Shown piece by piece: positions 56,335-64,000 of a stretch of DNA of 64,000 bases. Each line of letters opens with the position of its first letter. The first letter of the stretch is position 1. The stretch lies in NCBI RefSeq assembly GCF_035046485.1, contig NC_085137.1:134482703-134546702 (forward strand), read 5' to 3'. This DNA is from Aedes albopictus (lineage: Eukaryota; Arthropoda; Insecta; Diptera; Culicidae). Both the position numbers and the translations under genes were made by a program. The notes below the pieces were generated by a model that searched no databases, was not told where the DNA came from, and saw nothing but the letters and a program-made list of their open reading frames with translations.

Positions 56335-57616
56335 AACAGTTGGATTGCGAGAACTACCGCGCGATCACACTACTGAGCTGCCTACAAGAAACTCTCTCAA
56401 ATTTTATGCCGCCGTCTATCACCGATTGCAAGAGAGTTCGTGGGGCAATATCAGACTGGATTTATGGGTGAACGCGCTACAACGAACCAGATGTTCGCCA
56501 TCCGCCAGGTGTTGCAGAAATGCTGCGAATACAACGTGCTCACACATCACTTGTTCATCGATTTTAAATCGGCGTATGATACAATCGATCGAGAACAGCT
56601 ATGGCAGATTATGCACGAATACGGACTACCGCATAAACTGATACGATTGATCAAGGCGACGATGGATCGAGTGATGTGCGTAGTTCGAGTGTCAGGGACA
56701 CTCTCGAGTCCCTTCGAATCTTGCAGAGGGTTACGACAAGCTGATGGTCTTTCGTGCTTGCTGTTCAACATTGCGTTGGAAGGTGTAATTTGGAGAGCGG
56801 GGATAAACACGAGTGGAACGATTTTCACGAAGTCCGTTCAGTTGCTTGGTTTCGCTGATGATATTGATATTATAGCTCGTAAATTTGAGACGATGGCGGA
56901 AACGTACATCCGACTAAAGAGTGAAGCCAGGCGAATCGGATTAGCCATTAATGTGTCGAAGACAAAGTACATGATGGCAAAGGGTTCCAGGGAGGAATCA
57001 CCACGCCCGCCACCCCAAATTTATATCGACGGTGATGAAATCGAGGCGGTTGAAGAATTCGTGTACTTGGGCTCACTGGTGACCGCCGACAACGACACCA
57101 GCAGAGAAATTCAGAGACGCATTGTGGCAGGAAACCGTGCTTACTTTGGACTCCGCAGAACTCTACGATCGAATAAAGTTCGCCGTAACACGAAGTTAAC
57201 TATCTACAAAACGCTGATTAGACGGGTCGTCTTCTATGGGCATGAAACATGGGTCCTACGTGCAAAGGACCAACGCGCCCTTGGAGTTTTCCAAGGCGGA
57301 GTGCAGATGGAAGACGGAGAAGACTTGGAGAAGGCGAATGAACCACGAGCTGCATCAGCTGCTAAGAGAACCAACCATTGTCCATACCGCGAAAATCGGA
57401 AGGCTACGGTGGGCGGGTCACGTCATCAGGATGTCGGATAGCAACGTGGAGCGATGTCGGAGACGACGTGGAGCGCAGCGAGCTAGGTTGGTCGACCAAG
57501 TGGAGGACGATCTGCGGTCCATACGCATAGTGCGGAACTGGAGACTAACAGCCATGGACCGAGTGGAATGGAGACGGCTACTATGTACAGCAGAGGCCAC
57601 CCCGGCCTTAGCCTGA
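56335..57616 (+). pseudogene. RTE-type LINE ORF2, reverse transcriptase to C-terminus, FADD intact
   Basis: Starts LDCENYRAITLLSCLQETLS, changes frame near 56440, then is open for 333 codons: YQTGFMGERATTNQMFAIRQ, HHLFIDFKSAYDTIDREQLW, CRGLRQADGLSCLLFNIALE, LLGFADDIDIIARKFE (catalytic FADD), VEEFVYLGSLVTADNDTSRE and YGHETWVLR. A 1-nt frameshift near 57290 moves into RRRMNHELHQLLREP and GRLRWAGHVIRM, ending AEATPALA at 57616. Endonuclease and early RT are missing (5' truncation). Same RTE/JAM1-like clade as the 21-kb and 53-kb copies. Confidence 0.88.
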
Positions 57617-57716
57617 TCGGTAAGTAAGTCCGCCAGGCGCCAAAATTTAGGCGTTTATTGCGGGTCCTTTTGTAATACATAAAACACCCAAAAGTAAATA
57701 AAAAGAAAATCGGGTT

Positions 57717-57800
57717 AAGTACTGTTCCTTTGAATTCCACTAAGAATTTGCATCCTTTGACAGATACGTATTTCGACCTCAACTGTAAGGTCGTCTTCAG
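57717..57800 (+). repeat. Dispersed repeat with 'cgacctcaactgtaaggtcg' core, copy 3 (left part)
   Basis: Matches 25499-25590 up to gtcttcag, then is cut by the foldback. The right part (cttcagtgtcttgtacttga) resumes at 61099. Confidence 0.7.
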
Positions 57801-58654
57801 AGGAATTCCACGGAGTCATGTCAGTCGATCCTGAGCGACCATTTCAAAAATATCTGAAACTTTGCACAGTTTTTCAATTTCATATAAATCGCCATTTTTT
57901 GATATTAAACCTTCATATTCACTCACGACTAACTTTTCAAAAGGGTGTATGCGAAAATAGTTCTAAAATATTCTAAAAGCTGTACAGCAAAAACGGATTG
58001 TTCGATTGTTATAAATTTTTCAGCAAAGTTAGATAACTAAATGATGATTCCTTAGAAAATATACACTGTAAAAAATTTCTTTTTCTACTTTGAAAAAATA
58101 TGATATTTGTCACAAAAACTCAAATATCTCAAAACCCTATCTTTTTACCAACTTCAATTTTTTAGGGGAAATGGCCCATTATATCAGCTATCTACCATAA
58201 AATTTTGGTGATGGTAAACTGATAAACAAAAAAGTTATGACATTTCAAACATTTCACAATTTTTACATTTAGTAACAAAAAAAAATTTTTTTCTGTGTAA
58301 ATTATTTCGAGAATTATATTTTGATGCTGATTTTATTGTAAAGGCTACCGCCTGAATTAAACAAGTTGTTTTCATGATACTTTAGTTTGATTATTCGTAA
58401 TTACTATAGTATCTATTTGAAACTTAGACGCGATCCAGTGTTGTGATCAAAAATATTGAGATTGTCATACTTTTTATTGTACGTGACTGGTGAAAAAATC
58501 CCTTGATAGTGTTGAAAAGCTGTTGATTATAAGAAAAATGGAATTGAATTTATTTTTAAGACAAAAGCTGTATAATAAAAGTTTTTTTATACGCGTATAC
58601 GTCTAGTTTATCCGCAAAAAAAATCCCTCTTACACACTTATTTCTGAATTGCCT

Positions 58655-58833
58655 GTTCGGTACTTTTTTGACGAGATAATAACAGCAGTACGATCTCGGT
58701 AGTTTCGGTAATCGATTTTACTGAGGCTCAGTAAAACAACTGTCAAAATCGTATGGAAAAGGTAAACAATGCATTTTTGCTGAACGAGTTCGGTGCTCAG
58801 CAGTTTTAATCTCGTCAAAAAATTACCGAACTC
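58655..58833. repeat. Inverted repeat inside the composite foldback
   Basis: ttcggtacttttttgacgag at the left and ctcgtcaaaaaattaccgaa at the right enclose a second dyad (actgaggctcagt). Likely a MITE; no target duplication defined. Confidence 0.55.
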
Positions 58834-59282
58834 GGTACACGGCGTGTGTATGGGAAAGGTTTATAACAAAAAATTGGGCATCGCCAAATTTTTCGCTATT
58901 CAAAAATAGAGACTTCCAGCTTTCATTTGCACGGTCCCTCAAAAAAATCCACCGAGGGATCTCGAACAACTTTTTCAGAATACTGTTTTTCCCCATACAA
59001 AATGAACGGTTCCAAATTAATCCCTATTTCTACTTAACAAACATACCCAATTTTTGTATGAAAAAGTTCCCCCGATGGAATATTTCGATGTTGGGCTTGA
59101 ATGAAAGCTAGTAGCGTCAACTTTCACGTAACGTAAAAATTAGCGATGCCTATTTTTTTGTAATAAATTTCTTATACCAGACACACCGTGCGGTAATCAA
59201 AATTAAGTGTGTAGAGAACAGACTTTATGATCGGAAGAATGCGAGTAACTTCAACAACAACAAATGCATAAGAGGTACATAC

Positions 59283-59542
59283 CACAGACAAACAGACGAA
59301 ACGCCTAGAACAATTTTAGTGAAAATTCATCGCCCAGTTCACACTATCACCACCTGGTGGAAATGTTTCACGAAACACTGCGTTGTGCAATATCGTCATC
59401 AGAAGGCGCTAGTGTGAAACGTCAAACGCAAAGAAAAACGATGGGCGCTCTTCTTGTTATGAAAGCCACAACCAAGATTCAAAATGATCGTTGAAGGCGT
59501 GGTCAATGAAAATTTCGCCAGTGTTACGTTTGTTTGTCTGTA
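59283..59542. mobile_element. 260-bp MITE with cacagacaaacag termini
   Basis: Inverted ends CACAGACAAACAGACGAAAC and, reading in, TACAGACAAACAAACGTAAC are flanked by tacatac (59276-59282 and 59543-59549). An inner dyad cgcccagttcacact / agtgtgaaacgtc…gatgggcg is present. A 7-8-bp duplication would fit hAT, but the ends are not classic. Confidence 0.7.
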
Positions 59543-59687
59543 TACATACCTGACAATGCTCACGAAAAAAACAAAAAAATACTACCGCTATGAATATTAA
59601 AAATTGTATAGTATTTTTTTTCTTCAGCCACCAACACCAAACAAGTAAGTTAAAATTAATAAGTGATTTTGTTTATTATAATCTAAC

Positions 59688-59980
59688 GAACAAGATGAAC
59701 AGTCGCTTTCTCAAAGGTCTTCAACTCAACGCTCTCTTGTAGACCGTTTGATGAAAAAAAATGTTCAAAAGAGTTACGAAATCTCACCGAAAGCACCATA
59801 GATAAACTGAAAGAGACTGGTTATGCCCAAATGTCCACATTGTGTACAAAATTACGCATTTGCACGTCCTGCCGTCTAGAATTTGACAAACGAGCCATCT
59901 GTATATCATCGGTAAAGCAGGGCGCAGGAAGTTCGAAAACGACAACAACTGAGAAATTGCCATCAGCGACATCTGTTTAA
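59688..59980 (+). pseudogene. Short protein-coding fragment with Cys pair, family unknown
   Basis: Two overlapping frames read as one protein with a 1-nt shift near 59790: EQDEQSLSQRSSTQRSLVDR, LMKKNVQKSYEISPK, then IDKLKETGYAQMSTLCTKLR, ICTSCRLEFDKRAICISSV and a Ser/Thr-rich end, stop TAA at 59978. The composition is protein-like, with a C-x2-C pair. A donor-like acaagtaagt lies upstream at 59641-59650. I do not recognise the family; it could be a piece of a transposon gene. Confidence 0.4.
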
Positions 59981-60179
59981 ACAATTTAATTACGCCCCTT
60001 TTCAAAAATGCCCTGTAATATTCTTCAACATCTATACCCATTTCAATATTTTTAACGTTGCAAAACACGCTTTCAACATTCATCTTGAAGAAGAGGGAAA
60101 ACACTTGTCCTCAAATGTAACAGCAAATTAATGAATAAACGACTAATGCGCGGAGGGCGTGATAAAATCGGAACATTAC

Positions 60180-60232
60180 GGTACATAGTATATTATATTA
60201 TATGTATATATAATATATAATAAAAACAACTT
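60180..60232. repeat. (ta)-rich palindrome
   Basis: tatattatattatatgtatatataatatataat, self-complementary; simple AT DNA. Confidence 0.6.
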
Positions 60233-60254
60233 GTTTTACTCACGCAAGGCCATT

Positions 60255-61040
60255 AACAATAAAATCAGCATCAAACTTCAATTTCCGGCCGAAATAATTT
60301 ACACTAAAAAAAATTATTACTAAATGTGAAAATTGTGAAATGTTTGAATTGTCATAACTTTTTTGTTTATTTTCATGGTAGATTGCTAATACAATGGACC
60401 GTTTTCTCTAAAAAATTACGTTGGTAAAAAGATAGGGTTTTGAGATATTTGAGTTTTTGTGACAAAAATGATATTTTTTAATGTTAAAAAAGATTTTTTT
60501 TCACAGTGTATATTTTCTTAGGAATCGCCATTTAGTTATCTAACTTTGCTGAACAATAAAATCAGCATCAAATCGCGATTCCCGGCCGAAATAATTTACA
60601 CAGAAATTTTTTTTTTACTAAATGTAAAAATTGTGAAATTTTTGAAATGTTATAACTTTTTTGTTTATTAGTTTACCATCACCAAATTTTTATGGTAGAT
60701 TGCTAATACAATGGACCGTTTTCCCTAAAAAATTCAAGTTGGTAAAAAGATAGGGTTTTGAGATATTTGAGTTTTTGTGACAAAAATGATGTTTTTCAAT
60801 GATAAAATAGATTTTTTTTCACAGTGTATATTTTCTTAGAAATCACCATTTAGCTATCTAACTTTGCTGAAAAATTCATAGCAATCGAACAATCCGTTTT
60901 TGCTGTGCATATTTTTGAATATTTTTGAACCATTTTCACATACACCCTTTTGAAAAGTTAGTCGTGGCTCTAAATAAAAATTTGATATCGAAAAATGGCG
61001 ATTTAGATGGAACTGAAAAACTGTGCAAAGTTTCAGTTCA
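60255..61040 (-). repeat. Right arm of the composite foldback with internal tandem duplication
   Basis: Two head-to-tail copies of about 290 bp, starting aataaaatcagcatcaaact (60259) and aataaaatcagcatcaaatc (60555). Both match the complement of 58020-58350. Confidence 0.7.
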
Positions 61041-61128
61041 ATAGAAAATCATGAATTAAAAATTTTCCTTAATTTTGATGCTGTTGCTTGGAATCGCTCT
61101 TCAGTGTCTTGTACTTGACTCGACTCGA

Positions 61129-61236
61129 TATAGTTATAGTTTTTTTCGTAGTCAAGTTTGCAGATTGTGAACAATCCTCGATACCCAGAGGATTGTTCAC
61201 AATCTGAAAACTTGACTACGAAAAAAGAACAACTAT
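61129..61236. repeat. Strong short hairpin with ~50-bp arms
   Basis: Left arm …ttttttcgtagtcaagtttg cagattgtgaacaatcctc, right arm gaggattgttcacaatctga aaacttgactacgaaaaaa, with a loop of about 8 nt (gatacccag). One or two mismatches only. It sits at the end of the dispersed repeat. A young MITE or an inverted duplication; a hairpin RNA cannot be judged from sequence alone. Confidence 0.75.
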
Positions 61237-62528
61237 GACGCCCCTGCTAATACTCCAAAGAAAAATCAGCATCTCAGATTTGGAGCCACCATCTTGAATA
61301 TATGAACATCATCTAGGATTCTCTAGTCACCAATTTTTGAATGCGGTCGTCTTCGCCATTTAAAGTATACCACTTTGGCCTGCCTCTCTTCTATTTAGTG
61401 TTCTTAGAGCTGTGTCACAGTTATTGATAGAAGGTTTTTCTTTGCCTGCATGGCAATTGGCATAATTTTTGGATTATCCTCAAGTAAAATACCTTTTTTT
61501 TTTTGAGAATTTTGAATACCTTTTCTATTCAAGAAGCTTCTCCAAAGTATTCGTCAATCTCCAGGGTTTCTAAAGAACCGCAGTCAACATCGTTGATTCG
61601 ACTAGCATACATAGGAATAACCACACTTCGTCGTTGTCGTAGTACCACCAGCGTGCGTGCTGTGCCCCTTTCTAGAAGAGGAGACAAAATTCTTCCCACC
61701 GATACGCTCCAGTGCGCTTTTCCCGTGGACACTTTCCGGATCGGCCTCTCCACAACAAGCCAAGGTGGTAGTGTTTTTAGTCACACCAGCGCGCGGGAAG
61801 GTACCTACCGACCATTGATATGAATAAATTTGCTGACCATGCTTGTTTCACTCTCCGCACTTCATGATTTTTGACGAAGAATGCAATTTTTCATTTTTTG
61901 AATGACTCTCTCGCAGGTCTCCGGATCGGTGTGGTTTTCCGATCCCTCATCGCAGCAACAACGCAACGGTGCGGTGTGTGACTGGTGCTGATATGCTGCG
62001 GTTAGGCAACATTCTTACGTTTGCGTTTTCCCTCTCGATGCAACAACAACAACGAGCAACAAGCAACAGCAACCTGCATTCCAGGTGCGCATCGATGCAA
62101 CCGATGCGATGATCGAACGCACGCAGGCGCAGCTGCAATCGAAAATTGAATTCAAACAGGTGGAATGAAGTGCGTACAGTAGTACTCAAAGTGATCGTAA
62201 GCCAAACTGATTCGAACTTTAAGTTTTTTTTTTCCTAGTTTATCTGTTCTGCTTAATTTTCTAAAACGATAAGTAGAGGTTTGTTGTAACTTAAAATAAA
62301 TTAATACACATATTGGAATATCAAGCTAAAACATGGACTGAAAAATGTAGCTTGATTGACAAATAACTTTTGAGAACTACAGTCTAGACTCCTACTACAC
62401 GGTTGGTTCGGGGGTGCAGTAGGAATCCGTGTTGTGGGAATCACAGAACTTATGGAATTTCGCCTAATTGGGGGTGTGAGCGAATATCTTAGGCGTATTA
62501 CAAGATAGCACCATACTTTCTTTGGCAA
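61237..62528. other. Unassigned; possible unique DNA
   Basis: The part at 61600-62170 has a more even composition, a CAA-rich tract (caacaacaacaacgagcaac near 62043) and small frames on both strands. No gene is recognised. It ends at the satellite array. Confidence 0.35.
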
Positions 62529-64000
62529 AGTTGTAGTACTAGAATAGATCTACCACACAATGCCAACTATCATCCAATTAGTTGGCAATTTGGCCGAAAG
62601 AGGCGCTATGTAGAAGTGGTTGCTATGTACACTCGCCAGTAGAAGCACTCATAAGTTATCACATGCGATATCTCTAGATCTACTTTATTTGGAATAATGC
62701 TGTCTTCGGCAAAGTTGTACAGTAGGTCAACAACTATCTGGCGATTTAATAATTAGTTGGTTATTTCGCCGCTAGGTGGCGCTAGTTGTCATGCAAAGCT
62801 TCAAACTCCGCTATCTCGAGATCCAGAGCAGATAGAAAAGTGCCGTCTTCGGCAAAGTTCTTCAGGAAGTTAAGAGCAATCTGGTGGTTCAACAATTAGT
62901 TGGTGATTTTGCCGCTAGGTGGCTCTAGTTGTCATGCAAAGCTTCAAACTCCGCTATCTCGAGATCCAGAGCAGATAGAAAAGTGCCGTCTTCGGCAAAG
63001 TTCTTCAGGAAGTCAAGAGCAATCTAGTGGTTCAACAATTAGTTGGTGACTTCGTCGCTAGGTGGCGGTAGTTGTCAAGCAAAGCTTCAATTTCCGCCAT
63101 CTCGAGATCCAGAGCAGATAGAAAAGTGCCGTCTTCGGCAAAGTTCTTCAGGAAGTCAAGAGCAATCTGGTGGTTCGACAATTAGTTGGTGATTTCGCCG
63201 CTTGGTGGCGCTAGTTGTCAAGTAAAGCTTCAAACTCCGCTATCTCGAGATCCAGAGCAGATAGAAAAGTGCCGTCTTCAGCAAAGTTCTTCAGGAAGTC
63301 AAGAGCAATCTGGTGGTTCAACAATTAGTTGGTGACTTCGTCGCTAGGTGGCGGTAGTTGTCAAGCAAAGCTTCAAACTCCGCCATCTCGAGATCCAGAG
63401 CAGATAGAAAAGTGCCGTCTTCGGCAAAGTTCTTCAGGAAGTCAAGAGCAATCTGGTGGTTCAACAATTAGTTGATGATTTCGCCGCTTCAAACTCCGCT
63501 ATCTCGAGATCCAGAGCAGATAGAAAAGCGCCGTCTTCGGCAAAGTTCTTCAGGAAGTCAAGAGCAATCTGGTGGTTCAACAATTAGTTGGTGATTTTTC
63601 CGCTAGGTGGCTCTAGTTGTCAAGCAAAGCTTCAAACTCCGCTATCTCGAGATCCAGAGCAGATAGAAAAGTGCCGTCTTCGGCAAAGTTCTTCAGGAAG
63701 TCAAGAGCAATCTGGTGGTTCAACAATTAGTTGGTGATTTCGCCGCTTCAAACTCCGCTATCTCGAGATCCAGAGCAGAGAGAAAAGCGCCGTCTTCGGC
63801 AAAGTTCTTCAGGAAGTCAAGAGCAATCTGGTGGTTCAACAATTAGTGGGTGATTTCGCCGCTTGGTGGCGCTAGTTGTCAAGTAATGCTTCAAACTCCA
63901 CTATCTCGAGATCCAGAGCAGATAGAAAAGTACCGTCTTCGGCAAAGTTCTTCAGGAAGTCAAGAACAACCTGGTGGCTCAACAATTAGTTAGTGATTTC
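62529..64000 (+). repeat. 143-bp satellite array, with 116-bp short units
   Basis: The marker ctcgag (or ctctag in the first unit) falls at 62672, 62815, 62958, 63101, 63244, 63387, 63503, 63646, 63762 and 63905. Intervals are 143 bp except two of 116 bp (63387-63503 and 63646-63762), which lack the same 27 bp (aggtggcgctagttgtcaag region). Each unit contains gtcttcggcaaagttcttca. A more diverged unit precedes (62529-62671). The array runs off the window. Confidence 0.95.

Larger units (their letters stand above)
57801..61097. mobile_element. 3.3-kb composite foldback inserted in the dispersed repeat
   Basis: The insert is bounded by tcttcag on both sides (57794-57800, 61098-61104) and interrupts the dispersed repeat, whose left and right parts lie outside. 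The terminal match is short (aggaattcca / tggaatcgct). Long inner arms at 57830-58350 and about 60255-61040 are complementary (ctcaaatatctcaaaaccct on the left, its complement on the right). The right arm holds a tandem duplication of about 290 bp. The middle holds other palindromes, a MITE and a coding fragment, so the unit grew by nested insertion. Confidence 0.7.

Noticed and set aside
59784..60104. 106-residue minus-strand frame
   Set aside because: The opposite strand reads more convincingly as protein (59688-59980), so this is probably its shadow.
1..64000. CRISPR array, bacterial operon or phage features
   Set aside because: Repeats lack short regular direct repeats with unique spacers, and coding content is eukaryotic transposon sequence.

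Overview
This window looks like transposon-dense, gene-poor nuclear DNA of an insect, most likely a culicine mosquito of the Aedes type. That is an inference. It rests on AT-rich spacers, many MITE and foldback families, RTE (JAM1-like), R1-clade and Jockey-like LINE remnants, a Ty3/gypsy LTR element, tRNA-derived short repeats, and long runs of degenerate short-period repeat (gaattcctccagg-like). I found no convincing host protein gene. Almost every long open frame is transposon coding sequence or an accidental frame through a repeat.

Layout. 1-3452: a giant inverted repeat built from units of about 163 bp, with a TTAA-flanked MITE inside. 4.5-8.2 kb: small inverted-repeat elements and the first copy of a TAA-flanked element. 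8.2-16.4 kb: degenerate minisatellite interrupted by a complete Ty3/gypsy element (9097-15745, minus strand). This element has identical 244-bp LTRs, a GGAG target duplication, gag, a -1 slippery site and pol; its integrase is broken by one stop and one frameshift. 16.46-17.74 kb: a 1.25-kb poly(A) retrocopy carrying only a CCHC ORF1, with a 13-bp target duplication. 20.8-21.7 kb: a tRNA-derived SINE, an RTE 3' fragment and a MITE. 24.1-26.3 kb: a TA-flanked element filled with minisatellite, and a TAA-flanked foldback inside a dispersed repeat. 27.3-30.9 kb: tRNA-like sequence, minisatellite, MITEs and a 700-bp foldback.

32.4-37.7 kb: an R1-clade LINE broken by at least three insertions. The largest is a 2.05-kb foldback that itself holds a 401-bp hAT-type MITE. 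38.4-42.6 kb: more minisatellite. 43.4-47.1 kb: three TA-flanked inverted-repeat elements and R1 fragments. 49.7-52.1 kb: a Jockey-like LINE remnant carrying two same-length 490-bp MITE copies. 52.6-57.6 kb: two RTE-type LINE remnants separated by a full-length TAA-flanked element and an inverted pair of tRNA-like elements with a conserved tail. 57.7-61.2 kb: a 3.3-kb foldback inside another copy of the dispersed repeat. 62.5-64.0 kb: a 143-bp satellite running off the window.

These parts do not form a pathway; they record successive insertions. Precise target duplications let several insertions be ordered in time. The most distinctive items are the tRNA-like family with a conserved non-poly(A) tail, the ORF1-only retrocopy, the TTTTTTA gag-pol frameshift with an upstream MGWFSS membrane micro-ORF, and the motif GTCTTCnnCAAAGTT shared by otherwise unrelated repeats. 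Coordinates of degenerate repeat blocks are approximate.
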